64,000 nt of DNA from Saccharothrix sp. ALI-22-I (lineage in GTDB: Bacteria; Actinomycetota; Actinomycetes; Mycobacteriales; Pseudonocardiaceae), in the NCBI RefSeq assembly GCF_001984175.1, contig NZ_MTQP01000067.1, positions 372,001-436,000 of the forward strand, in the 5' to 3' direction. A program made the translations under genes and the position numbers. Below the pieces are notes generated by a model. The model made no database searches. It was not told the DNA's origin and saw only the letters and a program-made list of their open reading frames with translations. Below are positions 46,052 through 53,970 of the stretch, piece after piece (positions within the stretch are counted from its first letter, which is position 1; each line of letters begins with the position of its first letter).

Positions 46052-46684
46052 ATGAACGAACCCGCCCACCTGGCCGCGACCAGAACGTCCTACGACACCG
46101 TCGCTGAAACCTTCGCCCAGCGCGAGGACTTCGGACTGGGCCACCGGCCGTTGGAACGCAGCCTGCTCATCGCCTTCGCCGAGCTGGTCGCGCCCGGAAA
46201 GCCGGTCGCCGACATCGGGTGCGGCCCGGGCAAGGTCACCCAGTACCTGCACGAACTCGGCCTGGACGCGTTCGGCGTCGACCTGTCGCCGCGGATGATC
46301 GAGATCGCCCGCCAGGCCTTCCCCCACCTGCGGTTCGACGTCGGGTCGATGACCGCGCTGGACATCCCCGACGGCGAACTGGGCGGCATCGTCGCCTGGT
46401 GGTCGATCTTCCACACGCCACCCGCCGAACTGCCGGGCGTGTTCGCCGAGTTCCACCGGACCCTCGCACCGGGCGGCCAACTCCTGGTCGGCTTCCACGT
46501 CGGCGACGACCACCTGCGCCCGCTCCAGTCCTACGGCCTCCCCGTGACCTACGACGCCTACCTGCTCCCACCCGACCGCGTGGTCGAGTGGCTGGCCGAC
46601 GCCGGACTCGTCGTCACCGCCCGGATGCTGTGGGACGGGAAGCAACCCCAAGCGTGCCTGCTGGCGAACAAAGACGGTGCTTAA
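46052..46684 (+). CDS. Class I SAM-dependent methyltransferase
   Basis: 210 residues. SAM loop VADIGCGPGKVTQYL with the following acidic GVDLSPRMIEIA, and motif II-III regions typical of Methyltransf_25/11. The substrate is unknown. The stop TAA (46682-46684) is provided by a dispersed hairpin repeat that begins at the end of the gene. Confidence 0.9.
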   Translation: MNEPAHLAATRTSYDTVAETFAQREDFGLGHRPLERSLLIAFAELVAPGKPVADIGCGPGKVTQYLHELGLDAFGVDLSPRMIEIARQAFPHLRFDVGSMTALDIPDGELGGIVAWWSIFHTPPAELPGVFAEFHRTLAPGGQLLVGFHVGDDHLRPLQSYGLPVTYDAYLLPPDRVVEWLADAGLVVTARMLWDGKQPQACLLANKDGA

Positions 46685-46718
46685 TTGCCGCTGCTCCGCA
46701 GACGGCGGGCTCGGTCGC
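46682..46718 (-). repeat. Dispersed 38-bp hairpin repeat, copy 3 (inverted)
   Basis: Reverse complement of the element, reading TTAATTGCCGCTGCTCCGCA then GACGGCGGGCTCGGTCGCC. Nearly identical to the 48.86-kb copy. It starts at the methyltransferase stop codon. Confidence 0.85.
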
Positions 46719-46734
46719 CTGGCTGTGATCGACT

Positions 46735-46834
46735 CGACGCTCCGCGTCGGGGCAGACCGCTCGCGCCTCATTTCCGACGATCGAAAAGCGTGATCGCCGG
46801 AAATGAGTCACGAACGATCGACGCGACTTCGCGT
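46735..46834. terminator. Cluster of hairpins downstream of the methyltransferase
   Basis: Three stems in 100 bp: CGACGC-TCC-GCGTCG (46735-46749); CTCATTTCCG / CGGAAATGAG (46767-46776, 46798-46807) with a further CGATC/GATCG inside; and ACGCGA-CT-TCGCGT (46821-46834). Probable termination region; part of it matches the flank of the 8.35-kb repeat. Confidence 0.7.
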
Positions 46835-46957
46835 GGTGGACGCCCGGCCGATCAGCTCGACCACGTCGTGGCGTTCCGCCGTGCGGACCCCAACCTCACC
46901 GAGCGGGAAGCCGCCCTGCTGATCGAGGCCGGCTACCTGGTGCGCGCCAACGTTTGA
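46835..46957 (+). other. Short open frame, probable gene fragment before the MFS gene
   Basis: About 40 codons (GRPADQLDHVVAFRRADPNL, TEREAALLIEAGYLVRANV) with coding-like third-position GC, ending at TGA 46955-46957. No proper start or ribosome site. It may be the tail of a lost regulator; I do not recognise the family. Confidence 0.35.
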
Positions 46958-46981
46958 GAAGGTGGTCATGGGGGTGGCCGC

Positions 46982-48205
46982 ATGAGCGATCGCACGATCA
47001 AACTGCTGAACCAGCGGGATTTCGTCCGCTTCTGGACCGCCGACACGGTGTCGTTGGCCGGCACGCACGTCACCACGTTGGCGCTGAAGACGGTAGCGGT
47101 GCTGACGCTCGGCGCGTCGGCCACCGCGGCGGGCATGCTGGAAGCGGCACGTTGGCTGCCGTACATGCTGTTCGGTCTGGTCGCGGGCGTCGTGGTGGAC
47201 CGCCGCCGCAAGCTGCCGATACTCGTCGGCACCGACTTCGCCCGAGCCGCCGTGCTGGCCCTCATCCCGCTGATGGCCTTCACCGGCACGCTCACCATGC
47301 CGCTGCTGACCGTCCTGGTGGTGGTCTTCGGGACGTTGTCCCTGTTCTACGACGCGGCACACCAGTCGTTCCTGCCCCTGCTCGTGCCCACGGCGCAGCT
47401 CACCGACGCCAACGCCCGGCTGGAGCAGACCCGGTCGGCCGCGCAGGGCTTCGGGCCGCTCGTCGGCGGCGCGCTCGTCAAGGCGATCGGCGGACCGCTC
47501 GCGTTCCTCGTCGACGCCTTCTCGTACCTGGTCTCCGGCTTGGTGCTGGCTACCCTGCGCACCGCGGAACCGCCGGTCGAGGCCCCGAAGCGCGACTTGC
47601 GCGCCGAGGTGCGGGAAGGGCTCCGGTGGGTCTACCACCACGAGGTGCTCAAGCCGCTCGCCATCGCCTCGCACGCCTGGTTCCTGTTCACGTCGATGGT
47701 CACCATCGTCTACACCATGCTCGTGCTGGACGAACTGGGCTTCGACGCGTTCCAGTTCGGCGTGACGTTCGCCGTCGGCGGGTTCGGCGGGTTGCTCGGC
47801 GCGTCGCTGTCCGGCCCGGCGGGGCGACGGTTCGGCGTGGGCCCGGTGATCGTGACCGCCCGCTGGCTGACCCCGGTGGCCTACGCGCTGGTCCCGTTGG
47901 CCACGTCGAGCGCGACCGGGTTCGCCCTGCTGTGCGCGGCGCAGTTCCTGTTCTTCCTGTCGATCGGCCTGGACGGCGCGGTGGAGATGGGCTACCGGCA
48001 GACCATCACGCCCGCCCGGCTCCAGGGCCGGATGAACGCCACCACGCGGTCGGTCAACCGGAGCATGATCGTGATCGGCGCGCTGGTGGGCGGCACGCTG
48101 GCCGACTGGCTGGGCAACCGGCCCGCGCTGTGGATCGCGGTGGTCGGCCTGATCGGTCAGGCGGTCGGGATCGCGTTCTCCGCCGTCCGCCACGCCCGCC
48201 TATAG
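46982..48205 (+). CDS. MFS transporter (MefA/EntS-like, MFS_3)
   Basis: 407 residues, twelve hydrophobic segments; RDFVRFWTADTVSLAGTHVTTLAL opening and DAAHQSFLPLLVPTAQLTDANARLEQTRSAAQGFGPLVGGAL are hallmarks of the macrolide/siderophore exporter subgroup. Likely effluxes a drug or small metabolite. A GNAT acetyltransferase follows 10 bp later, probably in the same operon. Confidence 0.9.
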   Translation: MSDRTIKLLNQRDFVRFWTADTVSLAGTHVTTLALKTVAVLTLGASATAAGMLEAARWLPYMLFGLVAGVVVDRRRKLPILVGTDFARAAVLALIPLMAFTGTLTMPLLTVLVVVFGTLSLFYDAAHQSFLPLLVPTAQLTDANARLEQTRSAAQGFGPLVGGALVKAIGGPLAFLVDAFSYLVSGLVLATLRTAEPPVEAPKRDLRAEVREGLRWVYHHEVLKPLAIASHAWFLFTSMVTIVYTMLVLDELGFDAFQFGVTFAVGGFGGLLGASLSGPAGRRFGVGPVIVTARWLTPVAYALVPLATSSATGFALLCAAQFLFFLSIGLDGAVEMGYRQTITPARLQGRMNATTRSVNRSMIVIGALVGGTLADWLGNRPALWIAVVGLIGQAVGIAFSAVRHARL

Positions 48206-48215
48206 CCTCGGCACG

Positions 48216-48722
48216 GTGGAGCTGCGCACCGCCAAAGCCGCTGACCTCGACCGGATCGCCGCACTGGACGACTCGTTCACCACCGACACCGTGTTCGAAG
48301 TCGTGGTGGAGCCCGAGGGATTCGCTCTCCGCCCCACCCCGGTCGACCCGCCGCTGCACAAGGTCTTCCCACCGGACGACGACCCGGACGGCACGGTGTT
48401 CGTCGCCGCCGACGGTCCACGCGTGCACGGGTTCGTCGTGGTGGACTTGGAGGACTGGCACCGGCGGCTGGTGATCCAGCAGGTCACCGTCGCACCGAGC
48501 CACCGGGGGCGCGGTATCGGCCGGGCGCTGGTGGACCACGCCTGCGCGCACGGCCGCGCGCACGGCGCGCTGACCGCATGGCTGGAGACGTCGACCGTGA
48601 ACGTCCCCGCCGTGCGCGCCTACCAGCGGATGGGGTTCGCCTTGTGCGGCCTGGACACCACGTTCTACCGGGGCACACCGACCGAAGGCGAGACCGCCCT
48701 GTTCTTCGCCCGCGCCCTCTAG
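48216..48722 (+). CDS. GNAT family N-acetyltransferase
   Basis: 168 residues. The acetyl-CoA loop VTVAPSHRGRGIGRALVDHA and the C-terminal VPAVRAYQRMGFALCGLDTTFY fit GNAT enzymes. It sits 10 bp behind an MFS exporter, an arrangement compatible with antibiotic acetylation plus efflux, though the substrate is unknown. Confidence 0.88.
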   Translation: MELRTAKAADLDRIAALDDSFTTDTVFEVVVEPEGFALRPTPVDPPLHKVFPPDDDPDGTVFVAADGPRVHGFVVVDLEDWHRRLVIQQVTVAPSHRGRGIGRALVDHACAHGRAHGALTAWLETSTVNVPAVRAYQRMGFALCGLDTTFYRGTPTEGETALFFARAL

Positions 48723-48859
48723 CAGTACGTGGCCGCCGGCAGGTTCCCCGCCAGGTACGCCACCTGGGCCCGCGAGCGCTACCCGAAGCCCTGACGCAGC
48801 ACCTCGGCCACGAGATCACGCCACCCAGGCGACCAACCTCGCGAGGTCGCGACTTCCCC
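48723..48859 (+). other. Intergenic segment with a short gene tail
   Basis: After the GNAT stop, one frame reads QYVAAGRFPARYATWARERYPKP and stops at 48794. This looks like the C-terminal tail of a TetR-type regulator or similar, without a start. The rest shows nothing beyond a GCGAGGTCGCG palindromic patch that recurs near the 8.3-kb repeat. Confidence 0.3.
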
Positions 48860-48899
48860 GGCGACCGAGCCGCCGTCTGCGGAGCAGCGGCAATTAGAC
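48860..48899 (+). repeat. Dispersed 38-bp hairpin repeat, copy 4
   Basis: GGCGACCGAGCCGCCGTCTG then CGGAGCAGCGGCAATTAGAC, ending one base before the stop codon (48900-48902) of the minus-strand LuxR gene. Confidence 0.85.
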
Positions 48900-51566
48900 T
48901 CAGCCCGACGCGCCCAGGTGTCGGACGGCCTCACGCGCGATGTCCGTGCGCGACCGGACCCCGAGTTTCGCCAGCACGTGTGACACGTGGGTGGCCACGG
49001 TGCGGCCGGACAGGAACAGGCGTTCCCCGATCTGGCGGTTCGACAGGCCGGTCACCACCAACTCGGTGACCTTCAGCTCCATCGGCGTCAGGCTCTCCCA
49101 CCCGTGCGTGGCCCGCCGGTGCTTGGCGTGCGGGCCGCGGCGGATGCCGTGCACGCGCAACCGGGCCAGCAACTTGGTCGAGTCCCACTCCGCGCCCAAC
49201 TCCGCGTGCGCGTCCACCGCGTGGCTCAACGCCGCCCGCGCCGACGACCGGTCGCCCGACGACGCGAACAGCTCCGCCGCCGCGGACAACGCCTTGGCCC
49301 GGAACAGCGGACGCCCCGCCACCCGGTACTCCTCGGCCGCGTGCAGCAGCCCCACTGGATCGGCCGACACCAGCGCCCGGCAGTAGGCCGCGGACGCCCG
49401 CCGGTGCGGCACGTCCAGCTCCGCTGCCAACGCCTCGGCGTGGGCAACCGCGGCGGACGCGTCCTCACCCAGCTCCACGGCCAGCCGCACGAAGTCCGGC
49501 AGCAGGTCCTCCACCGAGTCCCACCCGGTCAGCACCGACCACGCCTCGCGCACCCGCCCGCCCTGCTCCAGCTCCAGGCTCACGGCCAGCGCCAACGGCC
49601 CGATCACGTGCCCTTCCAGCCCGGTCCCGGCCACATCGAGGTGCCGTCGCGCACCTTCCGCGTCGCCCCGGTGCAGGTGGATCAACGCCGCCACGCCGTG
49701 GTCGCACCGCGACACCATCGGGTGCTTCAGGTCGTCGGCCAGCAGGTCCACATCGACCAACGCCTCGTCCCACCGACCGGCGTCCAGCAGCAACTGCCCC
49801 AACGCGCTCTGCGCCTGCGCCAGCCGCACCAGGTTGCCGACCTGGTCGGCGGCGTGCCGGACCACCTGCGCGGACGCGATGGCCTCCGCGCCCCGGTCCA
49901 GCTCGCCCAGCGTCACGGCCTGGTTGATCTGGAGCAGCAGCCGCAGATCGGACGTGGCCGGCTCACCCATCGCCACCGCCAACGCCCGGTCGAACAGCGG
50001 CAACGCCTCCGCCATCCGGCCGCGCGCCATGGCCACGATCGTGCGCACGTGCAGGGCCCAGCTCGTGGCCCACCGGTCGCCGTCCACCAGCGCCGCCTGG
50101 GCGAGCCGTTCGGCGGCGTCCAGCTCACCGATGTCCCAGTGCGCGCGGGCGGCCACCACGAGCAGCCGCGCCCGGCCCGAGGACGTCAGGCCCGGCGCGG
50201 CGAGCGCGCGCTCCACCTCCACCAACGTCTCCGCCGAACGCCCGGTCATGCTGCGGCACTGAGCCAACGTCCAGTGCAGGTCCACGAGCGTCCCGTGCTC
50301 CAGACCGGCCAGCGCGACGGCCTCGGCGCCGTGGTGGTCGCCCAGCCGGAACCGCGCCTCGGCCAGGTGCGCCAACAGCACACCGCGCCGCGACCCGGCG
50401 TTCGGCGCGGCCACGACCCGGCCGAACAGGTCCACGGCGGCCTCGGGAGCGTGCGCGATGAGCATCGAGCCGTGCGCGACGAGCCAGTCCGCCACCCAGT
50501 CGGGCATCCGGTCGTCGGCGGCGAGCAGCTGGCGGGTCACCCGGTCCACGCCCGCGTCCGTGTCGACCAGCGCGCGGGCCGCCTCGACGTGCCACGCACC
50601 CCGCGCGGCCTCGGGCACCTCGTCGTACAGAGCCGTGCGCACCAACGGGTGCCGGAACGACAGGCCGGCCGTGCCGTCCACCAGCACGCCCGCCACCGTC
50701 GCCTCCTGCAACGCGGGCAGCAGCTCCACCACCCGCGTCCCGAGCACGGCGGCCAGGTCCGCCACCGGGAAGTCCACGCCGAGCAGCGCGGCGGCGACGA
50801 GCACCCGCCGCACGTCCGCGCCGAGGAACCCGATCCGGTCCGCGATCGCGGCGGACAACGACGGCGGCACGCCGGAGTCGATCAGCCGGGCGGCGCCGGT
50901 GGCGTCCACCTCGATCGCGCCGCCGCGTAACAGTGCCTCGACCAGTTCGACCAGGTAGAGGGGGTTGCCGCCGGCGTCCTCGGCCAGCCGCGCCAACGCC
51001 TCGTCCGGGGTGCCGCCGGCCAGCTGACCGGCCAGCTCGACCACGTCGGCCGGCGCGAGGCGCGGCAGCGGCAACCGGGTCACGCCCTTGCGCAACGCGG
51101 CCAGGTCGTCCCGGCGCGGCAACGGCCGCAGCACGCCGATCAGCAGCAGCGGCAGTTGCGGCACGAGCCCGGCCAGCCGCCGCCACACCGCGACGCTCGC
51201 CTCGTCCGCCCATTGCAGGTCGTCCAGCAGCAGCACCATGGGGCCGATCGCGCACAGGTCGTCCACGCGGGCCAGCAGGCGTTCGGCGGTGACCGCGGAG
51301 CTCTCCGACCGGGCCACGGCGAGCGCGTCTAGCAGCGGTAACAGCGGGAGGGGACGGCCCAGCTCGTCGCCCGCGCCCCGGCACACCCGGAAGCCGCGGG
51401 CCGCCGCCGCGTCGCACGCCGCGCGGACCAGCGCGGTCTTGCCGATGCCCGGCTCACCCTCCACGAGCAGCGCGGTGCCCCGCCCCTGGGACAGGTCGTC
51501 CACCAGCGCCAGGAGGCGGCCAAGCTCTCGCTCGCGGCCCGCGAGACGCAGTGTGACGGCGCGCAC
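48900..51566 (-). CDS. LuxR-family ATP-binding regulator (LAL type)
   Basis: 888 residues from GTG 51566. An N-terminal AAA/STAND ATPase has Walker A GEPGIGKT (37-44) and Walker B VLLLDDLQWAD. A long TPR-like helical middle follows, and then a C-terminal LuxR helix-turn-helix (LTPMELKVTELVVTGLSNRQIGERLFLSGRTVATHVSHVLAKLG, about 820-875). LAL proteins commonly activate secondary-metabolite or sugar operons. No cluster target is adjacent; the nearest upstream gene is a tiny hydrophobic peptide on the other strand. Confidence 0.93.
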   Translation of the reverse strand: MRAVTLRLAGRERELGRLLALVDDLSQGRGTALLVEGEPGIGKTALVRAACDAAAARGFRVCRGAGDELGRPLPLLPLLDALAVARSESSAVTAERLLARVDDLCAIGPMVLLLDDLQWADEASVAVWRRLAGLVPQLPLLLIGVLRPLPRRDDLAALRKGVTRLPLPRLAPADVVELAGQLAGGTPDEALARLAEDAGGNPLYLVELVEALLRGGAIEVDATGAARLIDSGVPPSLSAAIADRIGFLGADVRRVLVAAALLGVDFPVADLAAVLGTRVVELLPALQEATVAGVLVDGTAGLSFRHPLVRTALYDEVPEAARGAWHVEAARALVDTDAGVDRVTRQLLAADDRMPDWVADWLVAHGSMLIAHAPEAAVDLFGRVVAAPNAGSRRGVLLAHLAEARFRLGDHHGAEAVALAGLEHGTLVDLHWTLAQCRSMTGRSAETLVEVERALAAPGLTSSGRARLLVVAARAHWDIGELDAAERLAQAALVDGDRWATSWALHVRTIVAMARGRMAEALPLFDRALAVAMGEPATSDLRLLLQINQAVTLGELDRGAEAIASAQVVRHAADQVGNLVRLAQAQSALGQLLLDAGRWDEALVDVDLLADDLKHPMVSRCDHGVAALIHLHRGDAEGARRHLDVAGTGLEGHVIGPLALAVSLELEQGGRVREAWSVLTGWDSVEDLLPDFVRLAVELGEDASAAVAHAEALAAELDVPHRRASAAYCRALVSADPVGLLHAAEEYRVAGRPLFRAKALSAAAELFASSGDRSSARAALSHAVDAHAELGAEWDSTKLLARLRVHGIRRGPHAKHRRATHGWESLTPMELKVTELVVTGLSNRQIGERLFLSGRTVATHVSHVLAKLGVRSRTDIAREAVRHLGASG

Positions 51567-51590
51567 ACATCCAGAATACGGCGCTAACGC

Positions 51591-51629
51591 CAGGTTAACA
51601 AGATGTTACATTATTTCCCAATTAACCTG
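51591..51629. promoter_or_regulatory. AT-rich inverted repeat upstream of the LAL gene
   Basis: CAGGTTAA (51591-51598) and TTAACCTG (51622-51629) form an 8-bp inverted repeat with a 23-bp AT-rich centre, the lowest-GC patch in this part of the window. It lies 25 bp before the LAL start and is a candidate operator/promoter. Confidence 0.5.
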
Positions 51630-51736
51630 ATCTTCGCACAGCTTAGCCCTTTGTTCACGCCGATTCCGCTCCGCGTCCCTCCGACTGCTGCAACGGTAAT
51701 CGCCGGAATTCTCCGACCCCGACGACTGGAGAACGC

Positions 51737-51838
51737 ATGCGAATCGGACGAGTGCTCATCGCCGCCCTGCTGGTCACCGTCTTCACCACCGCCGCAACCC
51801 TGTCCACCAGCCCGTTCGGCGGAATGCCCTACAACTGA
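51737..51838 (+). CDS. Small hydrophobic peptide, 33 residues
   Basis: ATG 51737 is preceded by TGGAG with five bases of spacing. The product begins with a basic MRIGR, then a hydrophobic stretch (VLIAALLVTVFTTAA), and ends TLSTSPFGGMPYN. It looks like a signal peptide with a short exported tail. I recognise no family. Its place opposite the LAL regulator and followed by a 15-bp direct repeat makes an exported signalling or leader peptide possible. Confidence 0.45.
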   Translation: MRIGRVLIAALLVTVFTTAATLSTSPFGGMPYN

Positions 51839-51841
51839 CCA

Positions 51842-51876
51842 GCGATATTCCAACCCGTTTGGCGATATTCCAACCC
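51842..51876. repeat. Direct repeat of a 15-mer
   Basis: GCGATATTCCAACCC occurs at 51842-51856 and 51862-51876, 20 bp apart (two helical turns), right after the small-peptide stop. This spacing suits a dimeric regulator on one face of the helix. Confidence 0.75.
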
Positions 51877-51997
51877 AAGTGGTGTGAATAGCGACGAATA
51901 GGGGTCGTCCGGACAACGGAGTCCGACGCTCCCGTCCGTCCGACGAACATTCGTCCTTCTTCCGCAACAGTCCCGACCGGCACTAGGCTGCACAACC

Positions 51998-52519
51998 GTG
52001 GCCCCAGCCCCGACCCGAGGCGCCGCACGCGTGGTGCGCTGCGGTGCGGTCGGGCTGTCCACCGGCCTGCTGGCCGTGCTCGCGCACGCGGGCAGCGGCG
52101 GTCACCTCCCCTCCCTCCCGCACGTGCTGGGGTTCGCGCTGGCCATCGCGTGGACGTGCGCGCCGCTGACCGACCGGCAACTCGGGTTCGCCGACCTCTT
52201 CGGCCTGGTCGGCGTGGTACAGGTGGCCGCACACGTGTTCCTCACGCTGCTGTCCCGTGAGCCGGGCGAGATGCTGCCCGCGCCTTCGGCACTGCTGGCC
52301 CACCTGGCGGCCACGGCGATCGTCGTCGCGGCCCTGGCGGGCTTCGAACAGGCCGTGTTCCGGCTGGCCGCCGTCCTGGCGTCGGTGCTGCCACGCCGGA
52401 TCGGCCCGCCGCCCGCGTTCGCGCCGCTGCGCATCCCGATCGCCGCGCACCCCCAGCACCCGCTGTCCGAGGTGCTGCGCCGCCGCACGCTGCCCCGCCG
52501 CGGCCCGCCCCACTCCTAG
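51998..52519 (+). CDS. Four-helix membrane protein of unknown function
   Basis: 173 residues, GTG start. Four predicted transmembrane helices (about 14-33, 42-54, 65-88, 100-125) and a polar cytoplasmic tail rich in Arg and Pro. No family recognised with confidence. It is followed after 74 bp by a PepSY-domain membrane protein in the same direction. The intergenic hairpin links their translation, so a joint role (metal or haem-related?) is possible but unproven. Confidence 0.7.
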   Translation: MAPAPTRGAARVVRCGAVGLSTGLLAVLAHAGSGGHLPSLPHVLGFALAIAWTCAPLTDRQLGFADLFGLVGVVQVAAHVFLTLLSREPGEMLPAPSALLAHLAATAIVVAALAGFEQAVFRLAAVLASVLPRRIGPPPAFAPLRIPIAAHPQHPLSEVLRRRTLPRRGPPHS

Positions 52520-52586
52520 GTATCCGCACCTCCCCACCACCGGTCCCGCTCGCGGGGACCGGTGGCATCTGCCCATACCTAGGAGT
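52512..52586 (+). promoter_or_regulatory. Nested hairpin joining two genes and masking a ribosome site
   Basis: Outer 12-bp stem ACTCCTAGGTAT / ATACCTAGGAGT (52512-52523, 52575-52586) and inner 11-bp stem CCACCGGTCCC / GGGACCGGTGG (52537-52547, 52555-52565). The 5' arm contains the upstream gene's stop TAG (52517-52519) and the 3' arm contains the AGGAG ribosome site of the PepSY gene. Ribosomes ending the first gene would melt the outer stem. Confidence 0.8.
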
Positions 52587-52593
52587 TCTCGCC

Positions 52594-53859
52594 ATGACAG
52601 AGTCCTGGCGCGGCCTCGTGCTGCGCTTCCACTTCTACGCGGGCGTGCTCGTCGGCCCGTTCGTGCTGATCGCCGCCCTGACCGGCGTGCTCTACGCCGC
52701 GACTCCGCAACTGGAGTCGTGGGTCTACTCCGACCAGCTCCGCGTGCCGGTGTCCACGTCGTCGGTGCCGCTGGCCGACCAGGTCGAGGCCGCCGTGGCG
52801 ACCCGACCCGGTGACGAGCTGGTGGCCGTCCGCCCGGCGCCCGAGCCCGGCGCGACGACCCGCGTGCTGTTCGCCAGTGACGGCGACGCGCGGCCGACGG
52901 TGTTCGTGAACCCGGCCGACGGCACCGTGGTCGGCGACCTGATGACCTACGGCACCAGCGGCGTGCTGCCGCTGCGCACCACGATCGACCAGATCCACCG
53001 CAACCTGCTGCTCGGCGAACCCGGCCGGCTCTACAGCGAGCTGGCCGCGTCCTGGCTGTGGGTGGTCGCGCTGGGCGGCGTGTTCCTGTGGTTCAGCCGC
53101 CGTCGCACCCAGCGGACCAAGCCCGCGACCAAGCGGCACGCCGTGCTCGGCCTGTGGGTGCTGGTCGGCGCGCTGTTCCTGTCCGCGACCGGGTTGACCT
53201 GGTCCGCCTACGCCGGCGAGAACGTCTCCGACCTGCGCAAAGCGCTCGACTGGACCACGCCGTCACTCGGCGCGGGCGACGGCCACGCCGGGCACGGCAG
53301 CGGCACGACCGCGCCCGCGTCACCGGACGACGTGGATGCCGTGCTGGCGACCGCTCGGTCGGCGGGCATCGACGGGGACAAGGTCGAGATCAGCCTCCCC
53401 GCGTCCGCCGACGCGCCGTGGACGGTGACCGAGGTCGGACGCGGGTGGCCGTCGCAGGTGGACGCGGTGGCGGTCATGGGCGGTGACGTGGTGGACCAGG
53501 TGCGGTTCGCCGACTACCCGTTGGCCGCGAAGCTCACCCGGTGGGGCATCGACGCGCACATGGGCATCCTGTTCGGCTGGCCGAACCAGCTGCTCCTGCT
53601 GGCCATCGGGCTCGGCCTGGTGACGCTGGTGGTCCTGGGCTACCGGGTGTGGTGGCTGCGCCGGCCGACCCGCGGCTTCGGCCGTCCGGTGCCGCGCGGC
53701 CAGTGGCGGAAGGTGCCCCGCGGGCAGTTGATCGCCGTGCTGGTGGTGGCCGTGGGCGTGGGCTGGTTCGTACCGCTGTTCGGCCTGAGCCTGCTGGCGT
53801 TCCTGCTGGTCGACGCCGCGCTGAGCACGCGCCGCAAACAGGTCCCCGAGCCGGTCTGA
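52594..53859 (+). CDS. PepSY domain-containing membrane protein
   Basis: 421 residues. PepSY_TM organisation: an initial helix (FHFYAGVLVGPFVLIAALTGVLYAATP), an extracytoplasmic domain, a central pair of helices (ASWLWVVALGGVFLWF; KRHAVLGLWVLVGALFLSATGLTW), a second PepSY region, and C-terminal helices around HMGILFGWPNQLLLLAIGLGLV. Family members are associated with iron-siderophore reduction or envelope peptidase control; which applies is unknown. The His/Gly stretch GDGHAGHGSG could bind metal. It carries an AGGAG ribosome site held in a hairpin. Confidence 0.88.
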   Translation: MTESWRGLVLRFHFYAGVLVGPFVLIAALTGVLYAATPQLESWVYSDQLRVPVSTSSVPLADQVEAAVATRPGDELVAVRPAPEPGATTRVLFASDGDARPTVFVNPADGTVVGDLMTYGTSGVLPLRTTIDQIHRNLLLGEPGRLYSELAASWLWVVALGGVFLWFSRRRTQRTKPATKRHAVLGLWVLVGALFLSATGLTWSAYAGENVSDLRKALDWTTPSLGAGDGHAGHGSGTTAPASPDDVDAVLATARSAGIDGDKVEISLPASADAPWTVTEVGRGWPSQVDAVAVMGGDVVDQVRFADYPLAAKLTRWGIDAHMGILFGWPNQLLLLAIGLGLVTLVVLGYRVWWLRRPTRGFGRPVPRGQWRKVPRGQLIAVLVVAVGVGWFVPLFGLSLLAFLLVDAALSTRRKQVPEPV

Positions 53860-53970
53860 CGGCACCGGTTTAACCGTGTGACGGCCGAGCCGGAGGCGGG
53901 TTAGCCTGGGCCTATGCGCTTTGGTTGACACCCTCTACCGCCCCCGGCTCGGCCGCTGGCCCGTCTCGCG

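Noticed and set aside
45770-46771. 333-codon minus-strand open frame
   Set aside because: Most of it is antisense to the methyltransferase at 46052-46684; only the end (from 45994 down) is meaningful, as a cysteine-synthase remnant.
46954-48474. Alternative frame over the MFS and GNAT genes
   Set aside because: Arg/Gly-rich product and no membrane segments, while the overlapping frames give clean MFS and GNAT families.
53926-53928. TGA read as selenocysteine in the MFS gene
   Set aside because: No SECIS-like hairpin follows, transporters are not known selenoproteins, and a nonsense mutation or GTG restart is simpler.
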